Below are positions 10,440 to 22,329 of a stretch of DNA of 64,000 nucleotides, piece by piece. The translations under genes and the position numbers were made by a program. Positions within the stretch are counted from its first letter, which is position 1; every line of letters starts with the position of its first letter. The stretch is from Euleptes europaea. Taxonomy: Eukaryota; Chordata; Lepidosauria; Squamata; Sphaerodactylidae. Below the pieces are notes generated by a model, which saw nothing but the letters and a program-made list of their open reading frames with translations, was not told the origin of the DNA and ran no database searches. The DNA lies in the NCBI RefSeq assembly GCF_029931775.1, contig NC_079324.1:63991268-64055267 (forward strand). The letters are read 5' to 3'.

Positions 10440-13400
10440 CTGGAGGGGGAGAGGAAAGCCAGTAAGAATCCCTTGAGACATGCACAAGACTCCCCCCTGC
10501 CCCTCACTCTGGATTATCCCAATCCAGAGTAAGCACAAGACTTTGGTTTTGTAGCCACTCATATTCAGCTCAGCAGTTAATCCAGTTGCTCGTTTCTCTG
10601 AGGGCTGATTCACAAGATCACTTATACTCAGTGAAGCCAGGATAGCCCTGCTAAATCGTCGGCACAGGATCAGATCCTAAAACATGCTACAAAACTAAAC
10701 AGGGTTATTCTCTTCCCCACCCCAAGATAATTATGACAATAAGGTGCCTGGAAAAGAAACCTTGTTAAATAAGGAGAGAACACCCCACACGTTCTTAGAG
10801 ATCTTCAACTGAAATTGTCAGGTAGACCGGCAGGGAGAAGGGAGGCAAATTGTGGGTTTGTACAGTATATTAAAACTGGTATGGGCCATGTAAATGTGCA
10901 TGTTCACGCATGGATGGCAGGAACAAGATGAAGCATTCTGAGAAGTCTCAGTCAGAGCGAGGGTTATCCTGGATGAAAACTCAGGAGGTCAGAGGAATGG
11001 GGAGGAAGGGGTGGGAGATGGCAGCCGACCAAAAATTTCAGGGCTTTGCTTTAGTCCTGCCCAGGACTAGAACAGGTACATAAAGGAAGCACAAGCATGC
11101 ACAGTTCAGACATTATGCAAGCCCTATAACTTCATGTGTTATATGCATATGTGTGCACGCATGCGCGCGCACACACACACACACTGAGTGAAGCATTTAA
11201 ACGCAGGATACTTTGGCCTTGCAGAGTAAACATTGATCTGAACTAGATTCATACACTGAACACTCGTCTCAGATGGTTGCTGTTACCGCTGACAGCCAGA
11301 AAACAAGCCTCTTGGCAATGGGATTCTGGGACTACCAAAGAGTGAGGACAGCCCATGCCAGGAGTCTACAACATGGTACCCATCAGCACTTGCCACTGGC
11401 ACCTGCCAACTCCTTTCCTGGGGCTTACCAACTCTTACAAATTGGAAGGCAGGCGGGGCTTGTGCCCAGCAGGGCTTGTGATTGGCAGTGTAGATTAAAA
11501 GGTATCCTGTTAAACTGAGCTTTGAAGAATTGCCACTGCAGGTATGAATGATCTCAACTCCCTCACATTTTGTGGTTCGCTCCACCTCTTGCGGCAACCA
11601 TTCTGTTGTGCCCACCACGTTTTGTCAGAATTTGAAAGGCTCAAAAGGGTTGAGGTCACTTGGCCAGTGCCACTGAGCCTTTACCTACACACGTCCTTGA
11701 TAGCTGGGGCAGCCACTGGAGGGGTAAGGGCTGCAAATCCCACCCACCAGCCCCCAGGCCTGCCTCAGCACTGCCCTTCCTGGGGACTCACCAAGAAGAG
11801 CTTCTGGAGGATCCAGCCATGGTACTTCTGCAGGGCCAGTTCGTAGGCTTTGGTGGCGTTAACCCGGATGAGATTCGGGTGGTCTTCGTCCCTCTCGCCG
11901 TCACAGAGGCTCTGCATTAACACCTGGATGAACTTCAGGCCCCTGCATAAAATGGGGGGGGGGGGAGAGAGATTAAGGTCAGACTGTGCACGGGGAACAT
12001 AAACCAGGCCCACCGCACAGCATGCCAAAGCCCCCGGCCCTCAGGGCTCGCTTCTGAAATCTAGGCACAGACTGCCGCAGCCTCGACCCCTCCGAGGGGG
12101 AAGAAAAGGCCGAGGGGCCTCCACCTGGAATGACACTCCCCTGCAACGGATGACAGCAGGGCCCGGGGAAAGCCGGCCTCCTGAGTCTCGCTTCTCCCCT
12201 CTAAGCTGAACAGCCAGCGAGCCGTGAGCCTGGGAAGCGCGGAAGAGCCACCGACCATCTCCAGCCGGCTTCCATCCAGAGGTGTTTTCCAGAGAGAGCC
12301 TCCCCCTCCAGCAACACCTAACCTGCGGCATCCCACCGACACCTACTGGCCTGGCTCCCTCTTGGCCGTGCTTCAGGTACGAGGGGACGTCTGTCCAGAT
12401 CAGTAAGCTCTGCACACCCCTGGAACTTCCCATTTTTACCTTCCCCACCAAACAAGCCAAGGGAGGCCTCAAAATCACCTTTTCAGCCACATGAGTGCCA
12501 AAGTGGCCCCGACCTTTGGCCAGGCTGAGCCGTACATCTCCTTCTCCACCTCCAAGATGTTCTGCAGCGTTTTGAACTTGGTTGGGTTGGACTCATAAAC
12601 AGCTCGGATTTTCTGAAATGGAACCAGCCAGAGCAGTTGGACCTAAAACTGTTCTTTAAGCCTGTTCTTTAAGCCATGGAGAGGGAGCAAGAGTCTCCCC
12701 GTGGCCAGATCTACTGTCCTGACCCCTCCCACCTCCCATCCGGCACCCAAATTCTTCAGAGGCCTTGCCAGGCCCTTTGAGAGCCAGCGGTTAAGAGCGG
12801 CTGACTTTGATCTAGAGAACCGGGTTTGATTCCCACACTCCTCCTCCACATGAGCAGCGGAGGCTAATCCCCGCTCCTGCACACGAGGCCAGCTGGGTGC
12901 CCTTGGGCTAGGCACAGCTGTCAGCTCACAGGGTGTCTGCTGTGGGGAGGGGAAGGGAAGCCGGTTTTATTCTTCCTTAAGTGGTAAAGAAAGTTGGTAT
13001 ATAGAAACCAGCTTCTTCACAACGTCACAGACCCACCACCAATTGTCAGGGAAGGTGGCCACGGCATCTTTGGGCACCAGCCTCCAAGAGGAACACAACC
13101 CCTTCCCACACTTGGGTTATGAAGCCGAGACCACGGTCTCCCCATCACCCACCACCCAATTCCCAAAGGCACCGGAGCTCACCTACCTTAATGTTCCCGG
13201 TGAGATCGGCTTTGACAGGAGCATACACGATCGGGGTCCCCAAGCAATCTGGAAGAGAAGAGGGCCAATCTGGGATCAGGGCAGCCCCCTGAACATTAGC
13301 CCCTCCCCCATTACAGGCCAATGGCAGGACCCAATTTGGGCTGGACTGGTGCATGCGCACAGGGGATTGCACCCTTGCTGACCTCCGGGGGTTCCCTGGA

Positions 13401-16400
13401 CACACTGATGTACCCACCTACCCTGGCTTCAGTACAGTAGGGAGCCCAGGGAGGGGGCTTCTCCCCTGACAGTGGCCTCATCGCTGCTATTGATCTGAGT
13501 TTCTGAGCAGCACCACTTGGAGCAGGTCGATGATGAAGATTAGGGGACAAGAGCAGCTGCCCTATGAGGAGCAGTTTAAATGCTCAGGGCTTTTTAGCTT
13601 GGAAAGAAGGCGGCTGAGGGGAGACATGATAGAGGCTTATAAAATTATGCATGGTTTGGAGAGAGTGGACAGGGAGAAGTTTTTCTCCCTCTCCCATAAT
13701 ACTAGAACATGGGGTCATCTGCTGAAGCTGGAGGGTGAGAGATTCAAAACAGATAAAAGGAAGAATTTCTTCACACAACGCATAGTTAAACTGTGGAACT
13801 CCCTGCCCCAGGATGTGGTGATGGCTGCCAACTTGGAAGGCTTTAAGCGGGAAGTGGACATGTTCATGGAGGAGAGGGCTACCCATGGCTACTAGTCAAA
13901 ATGGAATACTAATCATGATGCACACCTGTTCTCTCCAGTATCAGAGGAGCAGGCCTGTTATATTAGGTGCTGTGGAACACAGGCAGGACAATGCTGCTGC
14001 AGTCGCCTTGTTTGTGGGCTTCCTAGAGGCACCTGGTTGGCCGCTGTGTGAACAGACTGCTGGACTTGATGGGCCTGGGTCTGATCCAGCAGGGGCCTTT
14101 CTTAAGTTCTTATGAACAAGCATGTTGTGGCAGGAGGAATAGCAGAGAGCAGGGTATGGATCCACCTTCCACCATGGAGTGTCCCTGAATGACCTTTGGC
14201 CAGGCATCTTCTCACAGCTTCAGTGACACTGCAGGAGCATGGCAACGTCAGGTGGGGGAGACAATAAAACTGGCGTGGCAACTGTGCACCAGCTTCCGCG
14301 TTTGCAAGAAAGGAAGGTGCACCAGCATGATGAAGGAAGAAACTCAATGCAAGGAGGGCAGGATGATAAGACAGCCCACAGAAGATTATATGCCCTGGAA
14401 AATTGATATGCCGACTCTACCCCAGCCTCCTCAAAGCAGCCCACATTTTTTACCCGGCTGCTTCTCTGCCAAAACTACCAGCTCCCAAAGTAGCTGAGCA
14501 GATGTGGTTTAAAAATACAAACGTTAACCACAAAATAATTTTAGCAGGTGCTCAAAGATGAGTGAGTGAGTGTGTGTGTGTGTGTTCACACACATAAAGC
14601 TGCTCATGCTGAATCAGTCCGTTGGCCGATCAAGGCCAGTATTGACTGGAAGCAGCTCTCCAGGGTCTCAGGCTGATCTCAGGCTGAGGTCTTTCAGATC
14701 ACCTACTACCTAGTCCTTTTAACTGGAGATGCTGGGGATTAAAACCTAGGATCTTCTGCATGTCAAGCAGAGGATCTACCACTTGGCATGGCCCCTCCCT
14801 GAAAATAAAATTATGTCACACATAGAATCATAGAGTTGGAAGGGACCACCAGGGACATCTAGTCCAATCCCCTGCACAGTGCAGGAAATTCACAACTACC
14901 TCCCCCACACACACCCAGTGACCCGTACTTCACGCCCAGAAGATGCCCAAGATGCCCTCCCTCTCATGATTTGCCTATGGTCATAGAATCAGCGTTGCTG
15001 ACAGGTGGCCATCTAGCCTCTGCTTAAAAACCTCCAGGGAAGGAGCACTTACCACCTCCTGAGGAAGCCTGTTCCACTGAGGAACCGCTCTGTTAGAAAA
15101 TTCTTCCTAATGTCTAGATGAAGCTGCCTTATGCTGAATCAGACCCTTGGTCCATCAAGGCCAGTATTTTCTACCCAGACTGGCAGCCACTCTCCAGGGT
15201 CTCAAGCAGAGGTCTTTCACGTTACCTCCTGCCTGGTCCCTTTAACTGGAGATGCTGGGGATTAAAACCTGGGACCTTCTGCATGCCAAGCAGAGGATCT
15301 ACCACTTGGCATGGCCCCTCACTGAAAATAAAATTATGTCACACATAGAATCAGAGTTGGAAGGGACCACCAGGGACATCTAGTCCAATCCCCTGCACAG
15401 TGCAGAAAATTCACAACTACCTCCCCCTCCCACACCCTCAGTGACCCCTACTCCATGCCCAGAAGATGGCAAACCCCCTCCAAGGGTTCACAGGGCAGAG
15501 CAGATTAAATTTAAATATGTGTCAGGAGAGGCTAGAATATCCCCCCCCTGCTCTTCCTCCCTCGCTCTTCATGTTGTGTTTTCTAATGGCTGGTTTGTGT
15601 AACTCATTCATGCCCCAAAGCTTTCAGCAGCAAGGAGAACAGACACTACAGACCCCTCCCCCCCAACAGTATGCTGGGCTACTTCACGCCCAGAAGATGC
15701 CCAAGATGCCCTCCCTCTCATGATTTGCCTATGGTCGTAGAATCAGCATTGCTGACAGGTGGAGATGCCGGGGATTAAATGCATGCAAAGCAGAGGCTAT
15801 TCCAGAGAGCCATAGTCCCTTCCCACCGTTCATGAGAAAGGATGAAGGGGAGTGTGCCTGCTGTCTCTTCTCCCACTGGTCTTGGGGCTGGTACTCTGCT
15901 CACTGGGCGTACAAGTGTGTGCCTGGCATGTCTTTTTCAGCCCCTCTCCCAAACACAAAGGAGGCCTTCTCACTCTTCAAATGCCAGCCCCGACAGGAGT
16001 ATCTCTGAGTGCTGCAGAAATACTCTCAGGCTTGAAGAGTTTCTAACAGACAGGAGTTCCACTGTTCCCCACCTCCCCCTCCTCCACAGCTTACTGCAGC
16101 CCACAAAGCTATCAGGTCCTTCGAGAATGTTTTAAAAGCTCCGAGTTTCGCTAAATGCCAGGTCATCCAATGACAGAAATGCCCACAAGAAGCAGTTTTG
16201 CTCCGGGCCCTCAAAGCGGCCTTTGTGCAGTGGAACGACTGGAACACGTTTCCTAGCATAATAGCCGATATTGTGGACCTGGGAACAAAACAGGGCTGGC
16301 GATTGTCTTCTGGAAGCCTGTTCTTCAGTGACAGAATCAGCGGGGGGAGGGGAGGGTTCTCCTCTCCAATGCAGGGGTGGGGGACCTTCCTCTGGGCTTT

Positions 16401-19400
16401 GCAGACGCTGTGCTGTGGTGGAACACACCCTGTGGAACATCCAACCCAGACCAGCCCCACTCACACCCCATCACCAGCCAATCTCCAAGCTCCCAGTCTT
16501 TTTCAATCCATATCCATGCAGAAGGTCCCAGGTTCAATCCCCGGCATCTCCAGTTAAAGGGACTAGGCAGGTAGGTGATGTGAAAGACCTCTCCTGGAGA
16601 CCCTGGAGACCCATGGAGAGGTGCCACAACTCAGCGGTAGAGCATCTGCTTGGCATGCACAAGGTCCCAGGTTCAATCCGCGGCATCTCCAGTTAGAGGG
16701 ACTAGGCAAGTAGGTGATGGGAAAGACCCCTGCCTGAGACCCCGGAGAGCCGCTGCCGGTCTGAGTAGACAATACTGACTTTGATGGACTGAGGGTCTGA
16801 TTCAGTATAAGGCAACTTCATGTGTTCATACACCAGGGTCTGTGAAACACACATGAAGCCACCTCAAACTGAATCAGGGACAGGCGGAATCCTTCCCTTC
16901 CCTTCCCCTCCCTTTGCCTGATCCTGCAAGGCAGCCATTAAAACCCTGAGCAAAGCATGTGTTGGAAACAGCCATGCCTGCAGAGCCAGCCCCCCGCTTC
17001 CCGCGCTGAATGCCGGCCTGGCTCTCTGGCAGCAGAGATGTGTGCCAAAGTCAGCGGCCAGCTGCCAGTCATGGGGAAAACCTCCTTAAAGAAGCCCCAT
17101 TCAGGTACTGAAGGACACCGGCCAAGCAGGAAACACGAGCAGCCGCCCAGCCTTCCAGCCCAGGGCTCCGCTACTGGAGTGACCATGTGTTGGGACAGGA
17201 GGACCCGGAAGCAACGTACTCGTGGCTCCTGCAGCGGGGACTCCGTGTGACAGGAGCCGGACAGAGACCCACCTCACTGGATACCTCCTGACACACCCAA
17301 ACCGGTCTGCTTGCTAGAGGAGAGAGAGGCCTGCAGAAGAAACCATCTGAGTGGCGCTGAGCCAGGGGTGTGTGGCCAGGGCAGGCCAGGAACGGGCAAG
17401 AGTCACCGCAGATCCAGCCCTCCCCCCCCCCCGCCCGCCACCTCAGCCAGGGCCAGGCGAGGCAGGCACAAGCAGAGAGCCGATCTCGGCACTGGCAGGT
17501 CCAAACCCGAGCGGTGTGATCGCCGGCTCGGCTGCTCCCACAAGCTGGTCAGACAGGATCCCGGATTGGGTCTGCCACTGATTGCATCGCTGAAGTGAGG
17601 CAATCCACTCTCTCAACAGGTTGCAAAAGGAGGTGGCGAAACAGGGAGGGTGTATGATGAGCCCGGGGGGGGGGGGAACGCCTGCATGCTCGCCGCCCCC
17701 CACCCCCGCAACATTTCCCATTGTTGGGAAAGAGAGACAAGGAAGGGCCCAGCCCTGAATCCGCAAATGCACATGCTGAATCCGGTCTGGGAACCGACAG
17801 ATCGTGAGGAGGGGGGAAGGGGGTCCCCAGAGAGTCCATTTTGCTCGGTCTTGTTTCTGCCAACTCACAGCAAGGCGCTGGCCGGGCTTCGATGCCCCCC
17901 TCGACACCTGAAAACCAACAGCCAGTTACTAATTCTAATTAGAATGGGGGCGGAGGGAGGGTGTTCTGTTTTATGGGGCTGCTTAAAGAATACCCCCTAC
18001 GTAGAGCTTTGGAAAAACAGCTTATGAAGTCAGAAAACCTTCACTTGCCATATATATCAGAAGCTGCATGAAAAGTTTCACACAGTTTTTACAGTGGTCC
18101 AAATTTCGCCCTCTTATCTAGACCAAAGGAGAATTCTGGGGCAAGAGCCATGGGGCATTTATGCACATCGCTCCTGGGGGAGGGTGTCCTGCCGTAGAGA
18201 AAGGCAGAGTGTGAGCAGCCCAGAAGGATCTGGAAGAAGCCCTCTGGAAGCTTCCCTTCCCGTGTGCTGCACAGAACCGGCCTGCCCGTTTTTAGATGCT
18301 GAGATGAAACTGCAATCTGAGGTCAACCCCATGTAAACGTTGTCACCCCACTGGGGAAGTACCCTGGCCCAGGGTTTGAGAAGGCTGCTGGGGAAGAGGG
18401 GGCAGATCTCACAGGGACAGAGGCCTCCAATCTGCCTCGGGTGTCTGTGGCTGAGGGGCATAGCATAGAATCATAGAGTTGGATGGGACCACCAGGGTTA
18501 TCTAGTCCAACCCCCTGCACAATGCAGGAAATTCACAGCCACCTCCCTCACCATACACACCCCAGTGACCCCTACTCCATGCCCAGAAGATGGCCCAGAT
18601 ACCCTCCCTCTCATCATCTGCTTAAGGTCATAAGCATCTCTTTTCCCAGGAGGCACAAACCCCATCTGTGGTGCACCTCGCACTCAGCTCCATTTCCTTG
18701 CCTTCAGGTCAGAAAATGGAGCAAAAGACAACAAGTTCCCATGGCAAAATTTCTCTCATGACTAGCGTTGTGGCTGCCGCCAGAACAAGGTGCCCCCGGG
18801 CACTGCCAACGGTGCTTGAGCGAACGGAATCGCAGCAAAGGATCCTCTAGCTCAGCACTCTGCTCCCAAAAACAGGAGGGAGGGGCAGTCTCACAGGCCT
18901 GGCCTGGTTTGCAGTGGTAGACTGTCTCTGAGCATGGAGGTTCCGTTTTGCTGATACAGCTACCTCAGGGAGAGGGGGAGAAAAGAGAGGCTGCTGCTTA
19001 AGGTAACCGATCACCCTGGTCCTAAGAACATCAGAGGAGCCGTGCCAGATTGGTCCGCAGGTCCCCCTAGATCAGAATTCTTATTCCCCTGGTTGGGCAG
19101 CTACCTTGGGGCAGCCCACAGGTAGGGCACAAAGGCAGCTGCCTTCCCCACAGGTGCATCTGATGAAGGGAGCGCCGACTCACAAGAGCCCGAGCTGGAA
19201 CGGATGTTGGGAGGCTACCAGGTGCCCCTGGACTCTTGTGCTGCCCGTCAGGAATTATCCCCAGCACTGGGTCCTCCGTGGCATCTCTGATCTTTGAAGG
19301 CCAGGGCCTGCCTTTAGAAGGCGTGCAGGCCCACCTGGAAGTCCTTACTTGCATTCCAGGTAAGTGGGGGACTGGTGGTCATTACCCACCAGGCACAAGG

Positions 19401-21059
19401 GTATCCTCTGTACATGCACAGAGGCAATCTTGCCTTGATCACTACCAGACAGGGTGAACAGACTCCACCGCAAACTGAGCCAAGATAGTGTTTATCTCCT
19501 TACTCTCGCCAAAACTTAAATGTTTCTACTTTTTAAAAAAAGACTGACAGCTCTTCTTCTCCCGTACCAGTATAGGGAGAAGGTGACACACAGCCAAATT
19601 CCATCCAAGGTGTCCAGGAGGGGCCGGAGTCCCGTTACATCCATTATGAAAGTGCGCTCCTTATTTGACAAAGCGGCTATCTCGTTTCTGAGATGCTGCA
19701 TTTCCATTGCTTGGCCCGGCTCTTCCGTTGGCACACATTTGCTGAAGGGCTCAGTTTACTGGCTGACCCCACCACAGAGATTTTTCCTAGACAAAAACCC
19801 ATTGAGGGATCCACCACCCACAGCCTCTTGTCAAGGTGAAAACCCTTCATGCACGGGTGGAAGAGAAGCCATCCAGCTAGTCAGCTGTGAAACAAAAATA
19901 GGTCCAGAGTAAAAGAAGGGGACAATTTCTCAAGGGCAAAGAAAATGCACTTTGCAAATGCTCAGAAGTACACTCCGGAGCCCTGGAAGCAAGCACTCTC
20001 CCCTGCAGAGGCCCAACTCAAGACTGGGGGGCAAAATGCTTCCCAGTGCAACCCTGCATGGGCGCAGAATCCCATGCTACAACCCTGCGAAATGGTCACA
20101 CTCACATGAACACATGAAGCTGCCTTATACTGAACCAGACCCCCCTCAGTCCATCAAAGTCAGTACTGTGTACCCTGACTGGCAGCAGCTCTCCAGGGTC
20201 TCAGACAGAAAAGAGTCTTTCACATCTACTATATTAACATTTGTTACGGCCATTGGCCAGCATAAGCCTTTCACATCACCTACTTGCCTAATCCCTTTAC
20301 TTGGAGATGCCAGGGACTGAACCTGGGACCTTCTGCATGCCAAGCAGAGGCTCTGCCACTGAGCCACGGCCCCTCCCTCGCTTCTTCTGCCAGCACAACA
20401 GCCACACAGGCGGAGCTCTCCAGAGTGCAGGTTTCGCACGCAGCCCTGCACAGCACAAGTGGAAAAGACACCCTGAGCCCCTGCAAAGTCGGGCTCCAGA
20501 AATCCAGCCCACGGTGGGAGTGAAGACAGGGGCTCTTTAGTAAGGACCCCACTTGGGTTTTGCATGTAGAAGAATTACACTTGGGCCTCTTCTCTGGTTC
20601 AAGGGGCATGCTGAAAGCCATTCACGCCCAGCAGTCATGCTAAGGGGGCAGCTGCCAAGAAGTGAAAGAACAAGGCCTAATGCAAACAGTCCTGCCTGAG
20701 CAAGGAAAGCTGCAACCTGGCGCCGGGAGGTCTCTGACTGTGTGCAGAAGGACCTTGCAGCTTTCAGACAATATAACCAGCCCTCGAGCATCTGGGAATG
20801 AATGCAAGGGGCACAGCGAAGGAAGTCACAAGTCGGGCTTGATTTTGCAGTTCCCCCAGCTGGTACTATATGCCTTTCACTGGCACGGGAGGCTGTCCCT
20901 TAACAGGAAATGCAACCAGGGGCTTTGGAGCAAAGCCACACCCTGCCACACGCACCTGGAGGGTAAGGCTAGGCAAGCAAAGGGCACCAGGCCTGGGCAC
21001 TGCCCCCAAACCACACTGAGGCCTGTGTGGGGCTGGAGCAAAGAGGCTCCAGGAGAAAA

Positions 21060-21100
<41 letters not shown>

Positions 21101-22059
21101 AACCCTGCAACATGGGTGAGACTCTCACTAGTTACGATTGCAATACTTCCTGCTGCACCGTCCTGCAGATTTCCTCCCGGCTGCTCTGATTATTTGCTAG
21201 TTATCTCCTTTTTACAAATGGGGAACTGAGGCAGTGGGAGAAATGAGCTCCCAGGGTGGGGAGGGCCTGATCTCTTCCGGTCACCTATTTCCAAGGACCT
21301 TTCCACATCTGGGGGGAAGGCTGCTCCAACGCCAATTTCCTGGCCTGTCAAATCCACCCACCGGACCCCAGCCCAGCGCCAGATGGGCTGATCCAGAATG
21401 GCCACCACTCACCCCCCCACACACAACACCTAATGTGGACCACAGACAGGGTCAGGACTATCTGGCCACACACAGCCCAGCAAGAGTCTGAAAGAAGGTG
21501 GGGAGCAGCTCTGGCAGGGCGCAAAGGGAGTTGCCCCCAAGCTGGTCGAGGGGGCATGGGCATGCAGGGGCTCCTTCTTCGCAACTCAGACTTGGGGGCG
21601 CGGGGGCGCGGGGGGGGGGTTTCCAGCAGGACCGACTGGCGGTCTAAGGCCATTGCTGCACGAGAGGGTTGGCCTCGGGTCGGCCACTCTCCAGATGCCC
21701 CGGGGCCGCGTCGGCGGGGGGCGGGGGGGGGGCTTCTGGTTGAGTTCTGAGGATGGGGATGGGGATGGGGACGGGGGCGCGTCGAGAGCAGCGAATCGCA
21801 GGCCCACCCTGCCGGCGTTCCCGCCCCGGGAAGCCCGACGCGCCGGGTTGGAAGCGAGCCGCTCCCCGCCCGCGCCGGCCAGCCGCTCGGCCGCGTCCGA
21901 ATCCCGTCCTGCCTGGCCGGGGCGTTGTCGGGGCTGCGGGCCGAGCGCGCTCTCACCGAAGAAGGGCGGCAGGTGGGCGACGGCCTCGAGGAAGGGCTGC
22001 GTCTCCACCTGCTTGTCGGCCGGCAGCGCGCGGAACTCGGACTCCAGCAGCAGCGCCAT
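10257..22059 (-). CDS. GLTP: Glycolipid transfer protein, complete, 5 coding exons
   Basis: GLTP is a soluble cytosolic protein that carries glycosphingolipids (glucosyl-, galactosyl- and lactosylceramide) between membranes and binds VAP proteins at the ER. Coding exons, in transcript order, are 22059-21957, 13248-13187, 12612-12479, 11942-11792 and 10439-10257. All introns are GT/AG and the phases join to 633 nt, giving 210 aa; human has 209. The extra residue is in exon 2, before the KAD motif. The whole protein is one GLTP fold. Known sugar- and amide-binding residues are present: Asp49, Asn53 and Lys56 in KADLTGNIKK, Trp97 in the AWPK motif, His141 in KYHGW and Tyr208 near the C-terminus (human D48, N52, K55, W96, H140, Y207). 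The start is the MALLLESEF methionine, which aligns with human MALLAEHLL. Nothing looks broken. Intron 1 (about 8.7 kb) holds most of the repeats. Confidence 0.97.
11366..11665 (+). mobile_element. hAT-like element relic in GLTP intron 4
   Basis: A diverged relative of the element at 57278-57707. It shares tggtacccatcagc against tagtgcccat, cccagcagggcttgtgattg, tgtggttcgctccacctc and the gctcaaaagggtt end. Ends are eroded. Confidence 0.6.
11792..11942 (-). CDS. GLTP: GLTP coding exon 4 (residues 100-150)
   Basis: Encodes GLKFIQVLMQS, the CDGERDEDHPNLIRVNATKAY block and KYHGWILQKLFL, with His141. The acceptor is ATGCAG and the donor GTGAGT. The NLIRVNATKAYE core is the most conserved part of the family. 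Confidence 0.95.
12479..12612 (-). CDS. GLTP: GLTP coding exon 3 (residues 56-100, part)
   Basis: Encodes KIRAVYESN through LALMWLK plus two bases of the Arg100 codon. It includes Trp97 of the glycolipid stacking platform (AWPKVGATLALMW). The acceptor is TTTCAG and the donor GTGATT. Confidence 0.94.
12781..13018 (+). repeat. SINE-A copy in GLTP intron 2
   Basis: Head gagccagcggttaagagcgg, body gagaaccgggtttgattccc, tail tatatagaaaccagcttctt. Internally shortened. Confidence 0.85.
13187..13248 (-). CDS. GLTP: GLTP coding exon 2 (residues 35-55)
   Basis: Encodes (D)CLGTPIVYAPVKADLTGNIK between a TTCCAG acceptor and a GTAGGT donor. It carries the ligand-contact residues Asp49 and Asn53. It is one codon longer than human between the CLG and KAD motifs. 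Confidence 0.94.
13530..14114 (+). mobile_element. CR1-type LINE 3' end, second subfamily
   Basis: Encodes the tail of an ORF2 (LERRRLRGDMIEAYKIMHG, VKLWNSLPQDV) and ends tttcttaagttcttatg. It differs from the tctatgattctatg subfamily. Confidence 0.85.
14587..14930 (-). repeat. SINE-B plus CR1 tail, tandem unit 1
   Basis: Minus-orientation SINE-B (14587-14800) joined by ctgaaaataaaattatgtca to a CR1 tail (from 14821). The same joint occurs at 15320-15345, so the two units are one local duplication. Lies in GLTP intron 1. Confidence 0.85.
14931..15117 (-). mobile_element. CR1 LINE 3' region continuing from unit 1
   Basis: Continues inward: ctaatgtctag, ctgttccactgaggaacc, tagcctctgcttaaaaacc. 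It stops at the join with unit 2. Confidence 0.85.
15118..15445 (-). repeat. SINE-B plus CR1 tail, tandem unit 2
   Basis: Repeats unit 1, including the unusual joint ctgaaaataaaattatgtca and the CR1 variant accaccagggacatctagtc. A few differences, so the duplication is not brand-new. Confidence 0.85.
15446..15780. repeat. Copy of the 6.1-6.46 kb unit, then a third CR1 piece
   Basis: To 15680 it matches 6250-6459 (agattaaatttaaatatgtg, gctttcagcagcaaggagaa). From 15681 it switches to a CR1 piece shared with unit 1 (acttcacgcccagaagatgc) and then a SINE-B stub. A mosaic. Confidence 0.8.
15781..16512. other. GLTP intron 1, no element recognised
   Basis: No exon or clear repeat. The open frames overlap on both strands and match no family I know. 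Confidence 0.4.
16513..16615 (+). repeat. SINE-B fragment
   Basis: Only the middle of the family (gcagaaggtcccaggttcaa to gagaccctggagac), directly before a full copy. Confidence 0.8.
16616..16828 (+). repeat. SINE-B copy, full length
   Basis: From ggagaggtgccacaactcag to ataaggcaacttcatgtg. A box and B box are recognisable. Confidence 0.88.
16829..18464. other. GLTP intron 1, no gene recognised
   Basis: GC-rich, low in repeats. I see no exon, RNA gene or named repeat. Confidence 0.4.
18465..18635 (-). mobile_element. CR1 LINE 3' end fragment
   Basis: atagaatcatagagttgg, atctagtccaaccccctgca, gcccagaagatggcccagat in minus orientation. Confidence 0.88.
18636..20103. other. GLTP intron 1, mostly unassigned
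   Basis: One scrap of a dispersed repeat at 19150-19235 (gcatctgatgaagggagcgc). Otherwise no exon or element is recognised. Confidence 0.4.
20104..20378 (-). repeat. SINE-B copy with a ~55-bp internal insertion
   Basis: Full-length minus copy. About 55 extra bases (ctatattaacatttgttacg and following) sit between two copies of the ctttcacatc stretch, so the insertion is flanked by a short direct repeat. Confidence 0.8.
20379..21579. other. GLTP intron 1, no gene recognised
   Basis: Contains only the (CT)n(CA)n run at about 21060-21100. The rest is unassigned. Confidence 0.4.
21060..21100. repeat. (CT)n(CA)n microsatellite
   Basis: A run of CT units passes directly into CA units. Confidence 0.9.
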
Positions 22060-22320
22060 GGCGGAGCGCCCCGACGGGCCGGCGGCGCCCAGGGCGGCCA
22101 GGGCGGCTGGGTGCTGCGCGCGGGCCGGACGGGCGGAGGCGGCGGCTCTCCGGCGCCGGCAAAAGGCCGGCCGGCCGGCGGGGCCCCGCCCGGGGGAGGG
22201 AGCGGCGGCCCCAGCCCCGCCCAGGCCCCGACGAGCCTGTGCAGAGCGCCCGAGACGGCGGCGGCGGCGGAGCCTCTCCGGGCGCGCGGGAGGTGGCCGC
22301 CTCCACCCCCGCAGCATCTC
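21580..22320 (-). promoter_or_regulatory. GLTP: GLTP CpG-island promoter with two GC boxes
   Basis: A dense CpG stretch covers GLTP exon 1 and the sequence upstream of its ATG. Two CCCCGCCC blocks (22184-22191 and 22215-22222), read as GGGCGGGG on the minus strand, lie about 125 and 156 bp before the start codon. Human GLTP transcription is known to depend on Sp1/Sp3 at GC boxes, so these are good candidate sites. No TATA box is obvious. The island ends abruptly at an AT-rich hAT MITE at 22330. Confidence 0.7.
21957..22059 (-). CDS. GLTP: GLTP coding exon 1 (residues 1-35, part)
   Basis: Encodes MALLLESEF through HLPPFF plus the first base of the Asp35 codon. The donor is G|GTGAGA, just inside a CpG island. 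The ADKQVET and FLEAVAHLPPFF stretches match human GLTP closely. Confidence 0.95.
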
Positions 22321-22329
22321 CGTCTAGGG

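Noticed and set aside
16026-16464. 144-codon minus-strand open frame in GLTP intron 1 as an extra exon or retrocopy
   Set aside because: No family resemblance, no consensus splice pair, and it overlaps frames on the other strand.
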